DNA from: Hymenobacter aerophilus DSM 13606 | Lineage (GTDB): Bacteria > Bacteroidota > Bacteroidia > Cytophagales > Hymenobacteraceae | Direction of reading: 5' to 3' | Assembly (NCBI RefSeq): GCF_000382225.1 | Contig: NZ_KB907815.1 | Span: 1 to 64,000, forward strand | Length of the DNA: 64,000 bases | Part shown: positions 25,787 through 34,656 of the stretch, piece by piece | Layout of the letters: each line of letters starts with the position of its first letter | Numbering within the stretch: position 1 is the stretch's first letter | Notes under the pieces: generated by a model | Seen by the model: only the letters and a program-made list of their open reading frames with translations | What the model was told of the DNA's origin: nothing | Databases searched by the model: none | Made by a program: the position numbers and the translations under genes

Positions 25787-26215
25787 ATGGAACTAACAAA
25801 CTTCACCATCTATGGCCAGTATATTGGCTTGGAATGGCCCAACGGTTACGCGGACTTACATAACAACTTCAACTTCGTACGCTTGGTATACCAGCTACAG
25901 CCCCAGATGCGACTGCTATTGGAGTGGCAAAAGCCGTCTGGGAGTCAGGCCGCCGAACTGCCTTACCAGAAGCTGCGGCTGGTATTTGAGGGTGTAGCCT
26001 ACCTGAAAATTAATGAGCGTGACCCAGACTATCCTTTTTTGGAAGACGAGATATTGGCCCATTTAAGCCGCACACCACCTGAAGCCCGCGATGAGTTCGA
26101 GAACATATATTTCAACGAAGACGCTCAAGCTCACTACGACCTGACGATGTGCTTCCAGAACGGATGGGGCATCAAAGTAAATGCCGATACGGTGCGCCTG
26201 GAACTGGAATCCTGA
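25787..26215 (+). CDS. Hypothetical protein of lower GC content
   Basis: 142 residues, no signal peptide or membrane segment. It has an aromatic-rich start (NFTIYGQYIGLEW) and acidic C-terminal half; the end NGWGIKVNADTVRLELES has the look of a small immunity-type or DUF domain. Its base composition is clearly less GC-rich than the flanking genes, suggesting recent acquisition. No family recognised. Confidence 0.65.
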   Translation: MELTNFTIYGQYIGLEWPNGYADLHNNFNFVRLVYQLQPQMRLLLEWQKPSGSQAAELPYQKLRLVFEGVAYLKINERDPDYPFLEDEILAHLSRTPPEARDEFENIYFNEDAQAHYDLTMCFQNGWGIKVNADTVRLELES

Positions 26216-26253
26216 ACCCGTTTGCCCAACCGCGCCACCCTTTGTAGCTTTAC

Positions 26254-26285
26254 GGGCCGGTTTAGCGCCGGCTTTTTTCTTTTAC
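26254..26285 (+). terminator. Weak intrinsic terminator upstream of the PDH gene
   Basis: GCCGG and CCGGC pair around a short loop and are followed by TTTTTTCTTTT. It ends the preceding hypothetical gene and lies within 30 bp of the PDH start, so an attenuator role is possible. Confidence 0.45.
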
Positions 26286-26311
26286 CGATTTTCTGATTTT
26301 CCTACCTGATT

Positions 26312-27295
26312 ATGCGGACCATCCAATTCCGGGAAGCCCTGCGTGAAGCCATGAGTGAAGAAATGCGCCGCGACGAGCGCGTGTTTCTGATGGGCGAAGA
26401 AGTGGCTGAGTACAACGGCGCCTACAAAGTAAGCCAGGGCATGCTCGACGAATTCGGGGCCGAGCGCGTGATTGACACGCCGATTGCCGAGCTGGGCTTT
26501 GCCGGCATCGGTGTGGGCGCGGCCATCAACGGCCTGCTGCCCATCATCGAGTTCATGACCTTCAACTTCTCGTTGGTGGCTATTGATCAGGTGATTAACT
26601 CGGCCGCTAAAATCTATTCGATGTCGGGCGGGCAGTATTCCTGCCCCATTGTATTCCGCGGGCCAACCGGCAACGCCGGCATGCTTTCGAGCCAGCACTC
26701 GCAGAACTTCGAGAACTGGTACGCCAACTGCCCCGGCCTGAAAGTGGTGGTGCCCTCGACGCCCTACGACGCCAAAGGCCTGCTCAAAAGCGCCATCCGC
26801 GACCCCGACCCGGTGATTTTCATGGAGTCGGAGCTGATGTACGGCGACAAGGGCGAGGTGCCCGAAGAGGAGTACCTGATTCCGATTGGCAAAGCCAACG
26901 TAGTGCGCGAAGGCACTGATGTGACCATTGTCAGCTTTGGCAAGATGATGAAAGTGGCCCTCGAAGCCGCCGACCAGCTGGCTCAGGACGGCGTGAAGGC
27001 CGAAGTAATCGACCTGCGCTCGGTGCGCCCCATCGACTACGACACCTTGGTGGAATCGGTGAAGAAAACCAACCGTATGGTGGTGGTGGAGGAAGCCTGG
27101 CCGCTGGCCAGCATCAGCTCGGAGCTGGCCTACATGGTGCAGAACCGTGCCTTCGACTACCTCGACGCCCCCATCCGTCGCATCACCTGCATGGATGTAC
27201 CCCTGCCCTACGCCCCCACCCTCATCGAGGCCTCGCTGCCCAACGTGGAGCGCACCGTGAAAGCCGTAAAGGACGTGCTGTACGTGAAAGGCTAA
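26312..27295 (+). CDS. Pyruvate dehydrogenase E1 component, beta subunit
   Basis: 327 residues. Transketolase-like pyrimidine domain with FREALREAMSEEMRRDERVFLMGEEV, EYNGAYKVSQGML and FNFSLVAIDQVINSAAK, plus the C-terminal transketolase domain (KVVVPSTPYDAKGLLKSAI, PIDYDTLVESVKKTNRMVVVEEAW). With an alpha subunit encoded elsewhere it forms the E1 heterotetramer that decarboxylates pyruvate using thiamine diphosphate. The E1-alpha gene is not adjacent. A branched-chain 2-oxoacid E1 beta is less likely given the overall match. A terminator follows at 27358. Confidence 0.95.
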   Translation: MRTIQFREALREAMSEEMRRDERVFLMGEEVAEYNGAYKVSQGMLDEFGAERVIDTPIAELGFAGIGVGAAINGLLPIIEFMTFNFSLVAIDQVINSAAKIYSMSGGQYSCPIVFRGPTGNAGMLSSQHSQNFENWYANCPGLKVVVPSTPYDAKGLLKSAIRDPDPVIFMESELMYGDKGEVPEEEYLIPIGKANVVREGTDVTIVSFGKMMKVALEAADQLAQDGVKAEVIDLRSVRPIDYDTLVESVKKTNRMVVVEEAWPLASISSELAYMVQNRAFDYLDAPIRRITCMDVPLPYAPTLIEASLPNVERTVKAVKDVLYVKG

Positions 27296-27357
27296 TCCGC
27301 CGCCCGTTTCAGCCGATTGCCTCGTCTCCCGACAAAGCTCATTCGGATTTGTAATTG

Positions 27358-27390
27358 AAAAGGCCCGCTCGAAGCGGGCCTTTTTGTTTT
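27358..27390 (+). terminator. Intrinsic terminator after PDH E1-beta
   Basis: AGGCCCGCT pairs with AGCGGGCCT across a tetraloop and is followed by TTTTTGTTTT; classic rho-independent form. Confidence 0.9.
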
Positions 27391-27482
27391 CGGGCACGGG
27401 ATATGGCCGGACGGACACGTTATTACGTACCTTTTCCCGCTGTTGCTCAGCTTCCCTCCCACGCATTTCCGCTTGCTTCCTT

Positions 27483-28019
27483 ATGAACCACCGTCTGCAT
27501 CTTCGCCTCGAACATCTGGAGCGCGCCACCAACCATTTGCTGGCCAGCGTGGAGGCGCTGGGCGAGCGGGCCACCGTGTCGCCGGGGCCGGGGCAATGGT
27601 CGGCGGCGCAGGTAGTGCAGCACCTGCTGGTATCGGAAACCGGCATCGGCCAATACGTCGAAAAGAAGCTACGCGAGGCCGACAAGCTGCAGCAGGCTGG
27701 CTTGGCCACGTTTCTGAAGTCGCGGCTGCTGCGGCTGGCGCTGCGGCTGCCGGGGCTGCGCTTCAAAGTGCCGCGCTACCTGGCCGAGCTGACGCCCACC
27801 GAGGTGCCCGCCCTGCCCGAGCTGCGCACCCAGTGGGAGGCTACGCGCCGCCATCTGGAGCGCCTGCTGAACGAGTATCCGGGCAAGCTGCTGAGCCGGG
27901 CCATCTTCAAGCACCCGCGCTCGGGCATGCTCACCATCCACCAAACCCTCGATTTCATGCTCGACCACGTGCTACACCACCAGAAACAGGTGGAACGCAT
28001 TGCGGCGAAAGTAGGGTGA
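27483..28019 (+). CDS. DinB-like four-helix-bundle protein
   Basis: 178 residues from ATG 27483. Helical, with HLRLEHLERATNHLLAS, PGQWSAAQVVQHLLVSE and a C-terminal LTIHQTLDFMLDHVLHHQKQVERI with paired His suited to a metal site. These are features of DinB_2/YfiT-like proteins (metal-dependent thiol transferases or hydrolases). No partner is obvious. The stop codon lies in a palindromic repeat. Confidence 0.75.
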   Translation: MNHRLHLRLEHLERATNHLLASVEALGERATVSPGPGQWSAAQVVQHLLVSETGIGQYVEKKLREADKLQQAGLATFLKSRLLRLALRLPGLRFKVPRYLAELTPTEVPALPELRTQWEATRRHLERLLNEYPGKLLSRAIFKHPRSGMLTIHQTLDFMLDHVLHHQKQVERIAAKVG

Positions 28020-28094
28020 GGGGGTTAAAGGTGAGGAGGTGATGGAGCAGCTAGTAGCCACCTCATCACCCCCTCACCTTTTACCTCATCACCC
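28014..28094. repeat. Palindromic element, family G (GGTGATGAGG type)
   Basis: Arms 28014-28044 (GGGTGAGGGGGTTAAAGGTG onward) and 28064-28094 are inverted, imperfect copies around a 19-bp spacer. The left arm overlaps the stop codon of the DinB-like gene. Confidence 0.75.
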
Positions 28095-28097
28095 AAT

Positions 28098-28526
28098 TTA
28101 CAAGTCTCGATACGACTCGTGGCGGGGCAGCTCGGCCATGAGGGCGGTAATTTCGGGCGGCGGCGTGGTGAGCTTGCGGGTGCGCAAATCCAGCCAGGCG
28201 CCCTCCACGCTGACGGTGGCAGCGGGCCGGCCATCGGGCTTGTAGAGCGTGTGCACCATGTTCCAGCGCGAGCCATCGGCGTTCAGGCCCGCCAGCTCGC
28301 CGGTTATACGCAGCTGCTCGTTGATGTGCAGCTCCTTCAGAAAGCGGGTATCCTCGCGGAACAGGATGGGCCCCAGGCCGGTTTTGGCGAAGTAGGGCAG
28401 CGTGAAGCCGCTGGCCGCCAGAAACTCGATGCGGTGCTGGGCGGCGTAATCGGTGTAGGCCGAGTGGCGCATGTGGCCGTTGGGGTCCATATCGGCCCAG
28501 CGGACGGTGTAAGTGCGGTCAAACAT
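28098..28526 (-). CDS. Acyl-CoA thioesterase (hotdog fold, 4HBT family)
   Basis: 142 residues. YTVRWADMDPNGHMRHSAYTDYAAQHRIEFL with Asp17 and the hotdog helix, then LGPILFREDTRFLKEL and VEGAWLDLRTRKLTTPP, are the 4HBT pattern. It should hydrolyse acyl-CoA thioesters of unknown chain length. Convergent with the DinB-like gene. Confidence 0.88.
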   Translation of the reverse strand: MFDRTYTVRWADMDPNGHMRHSAYTDYAAQHRIEFLAASGFTLPYFAKTGLGPILFREDTRFLKELHINEQLRITGELAGLNADGSRWNMVHTLYKPDGRPAATVSVEGAWLDLRTRKLTTPPPEITALMAELPRHESYRDL

Positions 28527-28534
28527 TTTGGGGA

Positions 28535-28674
28535 GCTTTTAGCTGACAGCCGTTAGCTGATAGCTTTTTGTTCTTGATGAAATGGGGTTTGCGGATTATT
28601 CTGTGGTTGGTTTCCAACCAAAACCGTGGCACGAAAGCTAACAGCCAACAGCTCTCAGCTAAAAGCTCAAAGAA
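28535..28674. repeat. Palindromic element, family C (TAGCTGACAGC type)
   Basis: Left AGCTTTTAGCTGACAGCC (from 28535) and right AGCTAACAGCCAACAGCTCTC (to 28674) are imperfect inverted copies around a spacer of about 60 bp. Confidence 0.75.
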
Positions 28675-29399
28675 AGGCGTACCAGGTACTGCTGCTGTTC
28701 GTCTTCCTCTACAAACTCCACCTCGTAGCCGGCGGCCGTGGCGCAGTCCTGCAGCAGGCTGGGGTCGGCGAAAATCCAGCTGAACTCGGCGCCCTGCTCC
28801 GTGCCGTACTGCATCGAGTAGCGCACCTCGCCGTAGTAGGGGCCATTGAGGTTGAACACCAGGGCGCCGTCCTCGTCTTCGTAGAGGTAGCTGATATCGG
28901 AAGACGTGGCCAGGATCTGGCCGCCGGGGTTGAGCAGGGTTTTGGCGTGCTGCAGAAACTGCTCCAGCCCCTCCAGCGTGCCCGTCAGGCCCAGGCCGTT
29001 CATAAGCATGAGCAGCGTATCGAACCGCTCGTTTTGCTGGGCCAGCGCCGGGTCGAACAGGTCGTGGCAGGCCACTTCGCGCACGCCGCGCTGCTGCATT
29101 ACCTGCACCGCGCCGGGCGAAATATCGACGGCTTTCACCGCGAAGCCGCGCGCCTGCAGCTCCAGGGCGTGGCAGCCGGCGCCGGCGCCCAGGTCGAGCA
29201 CGCGGCCCTGGCAATGCTCCAGAGCGGTGCGCTCCAGGTCGGGCATCTCCCAGAGCGGGCGGAAAAAGTAGGCGGCGGGCAGCACTTCTTCGTCGGTTAC
29301 GGAGCTGTGCACGGCCAGCGTGGCACTGAGCCGGCCCTGCTGGTAGTCGAGCAGGGCGTGCCCCAGCGGGTCGGGGGCCGAAGTTTGAGGGGTAGACAT
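28659..29399 (-). CDS. Class I SAM-dependent methyltransferase
   Basis: 246 residues from ATG 29399. VLDLGAGAGCHALEL (motif I), VDISPGAVQVM (acidic motif II), FDTLLMLMNGLGLTG and LLNPGGQILATSSD are the Rossmann-like MTase motifs. The acceptor is not evident. The Bacteroidota -7 element lies 4 bp upstream of the ATG, so the mRNA is probably leaderless. Confidence 0.88.
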   Translation of the reverse strand: MSTPQTSAPDPLGHALLDYQQGRLSATLAVHSSVTDEEVLPAAYFFRPLWEMPDLERTALEHCQGRVLDLGAGAGCHALELQARGFAVKAVDISPGAVQVMQQRGVREVACHDLFDPALAQQNERFDTLLMLMNGLGLTGTLEGLEQFLQHAKTLLNPGGQILATSSDISYLYEDEDGALVFNLNGPYYGEVRYSMQYGTEQGAEFSWIFADPSLLQDCATAAGYEVEFVEEDEQQQYLVRLSLSF

Positions 29400-29403
29400 G
29401 GGG

Positions 29404-29411
29404 CAAAGATA
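29404..29411 (-). promoter_or_regulatory. Bacteroidota -7 element of the methyltransferase gene
   Basis: TATCTTTG on the minus strand, ending 4 nt before the start codon; predicts a leaderless or near-leaderless transcript. Confidence 0.55.
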
Positions 29412-29594
29412 CGGCTGCTCGGCCGCAGCGGGCCAAACCGGACGCCGGGGCCAGCCTTTTGAACGCCCGCCGCTGCCGCCGCCCCAAAACAACCGCCGCC
29501 ACAACCCGCCACAATCTGCCATAACCCTCCAGACTGGCCGGCCCGGCAGTTTCCCCGTAAGCAGTTCCGGCCGCTGCTGCTACATTTCGCAACT

Positions 29595-29602
29595 TACGTT
29601 TC
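29595..29602 (+). promoter_or_regulatory. Possible -7 element of the DUF2256 gene
   Basis: TACGTTTC deviates from TAnnTTTG only at the last base and lies 6 nt before the TTG start, suggesting a leaderless transcript. Confidence 0.35.
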
Positions 29603-29608
29603 GCTCCC

Positions 29609-29779
29609 TTGGCTTCACACCAGAAACCCCACCTGCCCACCAAACTCTGCCTGACCTGCGGCCGGCCCTTTGCCTACCGCAAAAAGTGGCGCAACTGCTG
29701 GGATGAGGTGAAATACTGCGGCGAGAAATGCCAGCGCAACCGCCCCAAACCGGCTCCGCCCGAGCCTGGCCCGCGCTAG
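29609..29779 (+). CDS. DUF2256 small zinc-ribbon-like protein
   Basis: 56 residues starting at a TTG. The sequence has paired Cys: KLCLTCGRPFAYRKKWRNC, then WDEVKYCGEKCQRNRP, the DUF2256 signature (CxxC ... C ... CxxxC). Such proteins are about 50 residues and often sit next to photolyase or helicase genes; that context is missing here. The gene is small and has a non-ATG start, so automated callers can miss it. No function is established. Confidence 0.8.
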   Translation: MASHQKPHLPTKLCLTCGRPFAYRKKWRNCWDEVKYCGEKCQRNRPKPAPPEPGPR

Positions 29780-29850
29780 CTGGTGTATCCTTGCGGGCCC
29801 ATTCTGCGTTCAGATGGGCACTCTTTCCTCCCTGTAACCCCTCCTGCCGC

Positions 29851-30228
29851 ATGGCCAGCAACCTCGATTACCTCGCTCCCGAACTCAAGCCGCTCGAAGA
29901 AAAGCTGCAGGCCTACCTGGCCGCCGAAAAAGAGCTGGCCCAGGCCGAAATTGCCGCTACCAACGTAGCCCTCGATCCGCCGCCTGCCCCGGCCGTTGCC
30001 CTGGGCCAGCGCCCCGCCCCCGGCAGCTTCCCCCAGCCCACCGCCGAATCGGGCAACGAGCTGCAAAACCTGCGCGACGACCTGGCCGCCCAGCGCCAGG
30101 AAATTATCGGGATGCTACCCGTGCGCGACGAGTGGATAAAAATCAACCTCGGCTACGGCCCCAGCCGCGTGGGTGCCTTCAGCGTGCCCGCGCCCGGCTC
30201 CGGCTACGAGCTGCGGCTGGTTATTTAA
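29851..30228 (+). CDS. Hypothetical protein
   Basis: 125 residues from ATG 29851, with a charged helical start (LKPLEEKLQAYLAAEKELAQAEIAATN), a Pro-rich middle, a second helix (ELQNLRDDLAAQRQEIIGMLP) and DEWIKINLGYGPSRVGAFSV near the end. It is soluble, with no known motif recognised. Codon use fits the neighbourhood. Confidence 0.65.
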   Translation: MASNLDYLAPELKPLEEKLQAYLAAEKELAQAEIAATNVALDPPPAPAVALGQRPAPGSFPQPTAESGNELQNLRDDLAAQRQEIIGMLPVRDEWIKINLGYGPSRVGAFSVPAPGSGYELRLVI

Positions 30229-30257
30229 GCTCCAGATTACTTACTGCTCCCCTGCGT

Positions 30258-30329
30258 CCGGCCCAAACAGCGGCGTCGGCAACCTCCGGGCCCTGGTTCC
30301 GGCGTTGCCGACGCCGCTGTTTGGGCCGG
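30258..30329. terminator. Long perfect hairpin
   Basis: Perfect 26-bp arms (30258-30283 and 30304-30329) around a 20-nt loop, after the hypothetical gene; no T-run. Confidence 0.6.
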
Positions 30330-30401
30330 CGGCGGTAGTTGCGCAAACTGCCGTTGCCTGGCTTAACTAACTGCTATACAACGCCTAAAATACCAATAAA
30401 C

Positions 30402-30432
30402 AAAAAAGGCTCCGGTAGTACCGGAGCCCTTT
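30402..30432. terminator. Bidirectional intrinsic terminator
   Basis: GGCTCCGGT pairs with ACCGGAGCC around AGT, flanked by AAAAAA on the left and CTTTT on the right. Confidence 0.75.
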
Positions 30433-30749
30433 TCCACAACCAAAACACCTAATAAACTATTCTTTCAAATCTCTCCTGTCAACTATCAGGCCAAAGCCTG
30501 CTCGCGACGGCAGCATTTAGTAAAACAGCTGTTAGGGTCTTCAGAAAGCAAGAGGCAACAAGCGGGCCGAAAGGTTGCAAACCGGTCAGCTAAATTTTGA
30601 GGGCCCGGTCGTTTCGGGCGGGGCGGCCTGAATTCGTCGGGGCGCGCCCGCGGAAGCGGGGCGGTAACCGGCGGCCGAAGTTGTAATTTGCGCGTTATTG
30701 GCCTCCCGCAGGGGTGGCCGTTTCGTTTCCCCCTTTATCCTTCTAGTTG

Positions 30750-31226
30750 ATGGAAGCTCCCAACCCCGAGTTCATGCGCGAAGCCATTCGCCTTTCTATT
30801 GAAAAAATGCAGGCCGGCCACGGCGGACCCTTTGGCGCCGTAATTGTCCGCAACGGCGAAATTATTGCCCGCGGCTTCAACCAGGTAACCAGCACCCACG
30901 ACCCCACCTGCCACGCCGAAGTAGACGCCATCCGCAAGGCCTGCGCCGAGCTGGGCACTTTCCAGCTCACCGACTGCGACCTGTACACCAGCTGCGAGCC
31001 CTGTCCGATGTGCCTGGGCGCCATTTACTGGGCCCGCCCGCGCCGCGTGTTCTACGGCAACACCAAGGAAGACGCCGCCGCCATCGGCTTCGACGACCAC
31101 TTCATTTATGAGGAGCTGGAAAAGCCGCTCGACCAGCGCCGCCTGCCCATGCAGCAGCTGTTGCGCGACGAGTCGCTGGCCGGTTTCCGCGCTTGGGAGC
31201 AGCACGAGGCCCGTACCGACTACTAG
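30750..31226 (+). CDS. Guanine deaminase / nucleoside deaminase (tRNA-adenosine-deaminase fold)
   Basis: 158 residues from ATG 30750. His55 and catalytic Glu57 in CHAEVDAIR, and Cys85 and Cys88 in SCEPCPMCLG, form the zinc site of the CDA/GuaD superfamily. The long N- and C-terminal regions (GFDDHFIYEELEKPLDQRRL and an EARTDY end) match bacterial GuaD rather than TadA. It should convert guanine to xanthine. Confidence 0.88.
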   Translation: MEAPNPEFMREAIRLSIEKMQAGHGGPFGAVIVRNGEIIARGFNQVTSTHDPTCHAEVDAIRKACAELGTFQLTDCDLYTSCEPCPMCLGAIYWARPRRVFYGNTKEDAAAIGFDDHFIYEELEKPLDQRRLPMQQLLRDESLAGFRAWEQHEARTDY

Positions 31227-31233
31227 TTTTTCT

Positions 31234-31337
31234 GAAGCTGCTAGCTGAGAGCTATTAGCTAATAGCTTTCGTTCAACGGAAAAAGCTAACAGCTAATAGC
31301 CCTCAGCTAACAGCTCGAAATACCAGCTAACAGCTTA
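31234..31337. repeat. Palindromic element, family C
   Basis: GCTAGCTGAGAGCTATTAGC on the left and its inverted AGCTAACAGCTAATAGCC type counterpart, ending with AGCTAACAGCTT at 31337, just before the AsmA-like gene. Confidence 0.75.
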
Positions 31338-31342
31338 AATAT

Positions 31343-34300
31343 ATGCGGTTTCTTCCCCTGCTACTGCGGATTCTGGCTGGCCTGGTGCTGGCGGTGCTGC
31401 TGTTGGCGGGGGCGGGACTGTGGGCCCTGCAGTCGGAGTGGGGGCACCAGCGCCTGACGCAGCTGGTGCGGCAGCGGCTGGCGGCCCACTCCGACTTGGT
31501 GTTGGCCCCGCTGACGCTCGATTACTCGCTGCTGCGCGACTTTCCGTACCTCACGGCCTCGCTGCACCACCTTTCCCTCACCGACACCTCGGCCCGCCGG
31601 GCAGTGGAAGTGCTGCGCGTGGGCCGGGCCGATATGCGCCTGGCCCTGCGCCCGCTCTGGCACGGCCGCTTCGAGGTGCAGCGCCTGACGCTGCACAACG
31701 CCGAGTTCCGCCAGCTCACCGACTCGGCCGGCCACGACTGGGGCCTGCGCGGCCGCGGCCCCCGGCGCGACCAGCCCCAGCTGCCACCCGACTTCGACCT
31801 CGACTCGCTGATTATTGTCAACCTGCGCGTGTCGGACCGCAACGAGCTGCACAACAGCGGCTTTGCGGCGCGGGTGGCGCGTGGGCGGCTGGCCGTACGT
31901 ACCCGCGGCGGCGTAGCCCACGTGCGGGGCCGGCTGGCGGGCCGCCTCAACTACCTGCGCAGCAGCCGCAGCCTCATTTTCTCGCAGGAAGACGTGGTGG
32001 CGCAGGTGCGCTACGGCTACGACTTTGGCCGTCGCGAGGGCACGTTCCGGCGCACGCGGGCCACGCTCAGCGGCGACACCGTGCACATCAGCGGCACGCA
32101 CCGCGGCGCCGGGCCGGGCGAACCCCGGGGGGCCCGCCTGAACCTGCATTTCCGGGGCTACCAGCCGCTGCTGAAAGTGCTGCGCGTGGCCCTGCCCGAC
32201 AACCTGGAGCAGTATCTGGAGGGCACCCGCAGCCCCAGCCACGCCCGCATCAGCTACACCATCCGGGGCCTGAGCGGGCCCACGGTGCGCCCGCGCACGG
32301 TGCTGCGCTTCGAGCTGCGCAACGCCCGGGTGCAGTGGCCCGACCCCGCCCGCCGCATCCGCCGCTGGGATGCCCGCGGCGTGTTCGACAACGGCCCGGG
32401 CCACAATGCGCGCACCACCTACCTCACCTTCGAGCAGTGCCGCATCTACTCCACGGCCGGCCAGCTCGACGCCCAACTCACCGTGCGCGACTTCACCCGC
32501 CCCCGGGTACAGGGCCGCATTCAGGGCCGCACCGAGCTGCAGACGCTGGCCTCGGTGGTAGTGCCCGAGCTATGGCGGGCGCGGGCCGGCGAGGCCGCCC
32601 TCGACCTGGAGCTGGACGGCTGGCTGCCCGATTTCCGGCCGCGGCGGGCCGGGCCGGGCAAGCACCGGCTGCGACTGCCGGTTGCCGTAAAGGGCACTGT
32701 CAGCTTGGAAAGGGCCTCTTTTGATGTTCCGCACCGCCAGGCCTACATCCGGGCGCTCAGCGGGCGGGTGCGCCTGAACGACAGCCTTTGGCAACTGGAA
32801 AACCTGGCCGGCCAGCTCAACGGCATGCACCTGCAGGCCAACGCCGCCACCACCAACCTGCTGGCCTACCTGAGCGGTCAGCACCCCACCACCCACATCA
32901 GCGGCTCGGTGAGCGTGGACGAGCTGCGCCTGCCCGAGCTGCGGCGGCTGCTGACCGCCCCCCCCGCTCCGGCCGGCCAGCCCCGCCGCCGCCCTGCCAC
33001 CGACCCGGCCCAGGCGGCCGACATGCTGAGCATCCTGCCGGCGGGCCTGCGCCTCGATGGCGTGCGCCTGCGTTGCGCCCAGTTGGTGCTGGCCGGCGAT
33101 ACGCTGCGCGAGCTGGCCGCTACCGTGCACCACGATGGCCACCAGGTGGCGTTGCGCGAGCTGCGGGTACGGGTCTGGGGTGGACAGCTGGGCGGGCAGG
33201 CCCACTGGGCCACCGACGAAACCGGCGCCGAGCCGGTGCAGGTGCGCCTGACGGTGCAGGTGCCCAGCCTGAACTACGAGCGGCTGCTGGCCCGCATTTC
33301 GCGCCCGCCCCGCCGCCCACCGGGGCCGGGCAACACCACCGCCGACCCTACGCTGCGCGAGCTGCTGCTGGCCACCAGCGGCCGCATCGAGGTGGCCATT
33401 GAGCAGCTGCAGCTGAAGGGCACCCGCAGCCTGCAGCGGCTACGCTTCCACGTAGACAAGACCGGGCCCGATTTCCGGATTCCCGACCTGACTTTTCGCA
33501 CCAGCACCGGCGGGCAGGGCCGCATTCGGGCGCAGGCGGCGCTGGAAGGCATTCATTTGGCCAACGCCCGCGCCGCCGTAGAGCTGCACTACGATACGCT
33601 CGATGTGCAGCGCTTTCTGCAGCTGCTCGCCGACCTGGGCACCATGCCGCAGTCCGACCAGCTCGGCGGCAGCAGCCAGCCCACCGGACGCGGCCGGCGC
33701 GCCGACCGGGCCGCGGCGGCAACCGTCAGGCGCGGCGCGCGCCCCGGCCGGCCGGCCCGGCCCACGTCGCCGTTTCTGGATGGTACTATTACCGGGCAGG
33801 TGTATGTAACGGCCAACCGCATGCACTACGGCGTGCTGCGCGGCACCAATTTCAAGCTGAAAACCATGCTTGAAACCGGCCGGGCCCGGCTGGAAAGCTG
33901 CTCGGTGCAGGCGTTCGGGGGCGAGCTGGCGCTGAACGGCATCCTGCGCACCGACTCGGGCGCCAGCCACCACCCGCTGCGGGCCCACATGCAGCTGCGC
34001 AACGTGGAGCTGCCCCAGCTGTTTGCCCTGGCCGCTCCGCTGGGCCTCGATGTGCTGGGCCCCGCCAACGTGCGGGGACGCATGCAGGCCGAAGCCACCA
34101 TCCGCACCAACCTCGACCAGACTTTTCTGCCCCGCCTGGCCACCACCCGTGCCCTGGTGCAGGCCGATTTGCTGAACCTGGAGCTGCTGGAAGTGGATGC
34201 CCTGATGCAGGCGCTGCGCATGCTGAGCCCGCGCCGCACCGGCCACCTCTACTTCGAGCCGGTGCAGGCCGATTTCCTGCTCGATAAGGGCCAGCTGCTG

Positions 34301-34615
34301 ATTCCCGACCTCAACCTGAGCAGCAACCTGACCGATCTGCAGGTAACCGGCGAGTACGGCCTCGACGGCCGCGCCGACCTGTTTGTGGGCCTGAGTCCGC
34401 TGCAAACCCTGTTTGGCAACAACCGCAAGCGCATCGAGCGAATCAGGACCGGCGAGGCCACCGACCGCCGCAGCCGGGGCCTCATCTACCTGCAGCTGCA
34501 TCGGGAGCCCGGCAGCCGCTACAAAGTGCGCCTCTTTAAAAAACAGCAGCAGCGCCAGCAACAAGCCGAAGTGCAGGAAAAGTACCAACGCCTGCTCCGC
34601 TTTTTTGCCGATTGA
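31343..34615 (+). CDS. AsmA-family protein, large envelope protein
   Basis: 1090 residues. One N-terminal membrane anchor (about 6-28), then a very long beta-rich region, with the AsmA-type C-terminus DFLLDKGQLLIPDLNLSS, ELLEVDALMQAL, and LYFEPV in the last 160 residues. AsmA-like proteins bridge the periplasm and are linked to lipid transport and outer-membrane homeostasis. The protein is Arg-rich and unusually GC-rich in codon use. A palindromic repeat lies just upstream. Confidence 0.85.
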   Translation: MRFLPLLLRILAGLVLAVLLLAGAGLWALQSEWGHQRLTQLVRQRLAAHSDLVLAPLTLDYSLLRDFPYLTASLHHLSLTDTSARRAVEVLRVGRADMRLALRPLWHGRFEVQRLTLHNAEFRQLTDSAGHDWGLRGRGPRRDQPQLPPDFDLDSLIIVNLRVSDRNELHNSGFAARVARGRLAVRTRGGVAHVRGRLAGRLNYLRSSRSLIFSQEDVVAQVRYGYDFGRREGTFRRTRATLSGDTVHISGTHRGAGPGEPRGARLNLHFRGYQPLLKVLRVALPDNLEQYLEGTRSPSHARISYTIRGLSGPTVRPRTVLRFELRNARVQWPDPARRIRRWDARGVFDNGPGHNARTTYLTFEQCRIYSTAGQLDAQLTVRDFTRPRVQGRIQGRTELQTLASVVVPELWRARAGEAALDLELDGWLPDFRPRRAGPGKHRLRLPVAVKGTVSLERASFDVPHRQAYIRALSGRVRLNDSLWQLENLAGQLNGMHLQANAATTNLLAYLSGQHPTTHISGSVSVDELRLPELRRLLTAPPAPAGQPRRRPATDPAQAADMLSILPAGLRLDGVRLRCAQLVLAGDTLRELAATVHHDGHQVALRELRVRVWGGQLGGQAHWATDETGAEPVQVRLTVQVPSLNYERLLARISRPPRRPPGPGNTTADPTLRELLLATSGRIEVAIEQLQLKGTRSLQRLRFHVDKTGPDFRIPDLTFRTSTGGQGRIRAQAALEGIHLANARAAVELHYDTLDVQRFLQLLADLGTMPQSDQLGGSSQPTGRGRRADRAAAATVRRGARPGRPARPTSPFLDGTITGQVYVTANRMHYGVLRGTNFKLKTMLETGRARLESCSVQAFGGELALNGILRTDSGASHHPLRAHMQLRNVELPQLFALAAPLGLDVLGPANVRGRMQAEATIRTNLDQTFLPRLATTRALVQADLLNLELLEVDALMQALRMLSPRRTGHLYFEPVQADFLLDKGQLLIPDLNLSSNLTDLQVTGEYGLDGRADLFVGLSPLQTLFGNNRKRIERIRTGEATDRRSRGLIYLQLHREPGSRYKVRLFKKQQQRQQQAEVQEKYQRLLRFFAD

Positions 34616-34656
34616 AGACGTTGAATACGGGCGCCGGCCGGCGAAAAGTCGGAAGA

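Larger units (their letters stand above)
30229..30749. other. Intergenic region without a gene
   Basis: About 520 bp. It holds two hairpins (30258-30329 and 30402-30432), then an AT-balanced stretch and a G-rich stretch near 30600-30720. No ORF or RNA gene could be supported. Confidence 0.5.

Noticed and set aside
30440..30740. Possible non-coding RNA in a long gap
   Set aside because: No conserved RNA fold could be recognised by eye, and no promoter-terminator pair was found.
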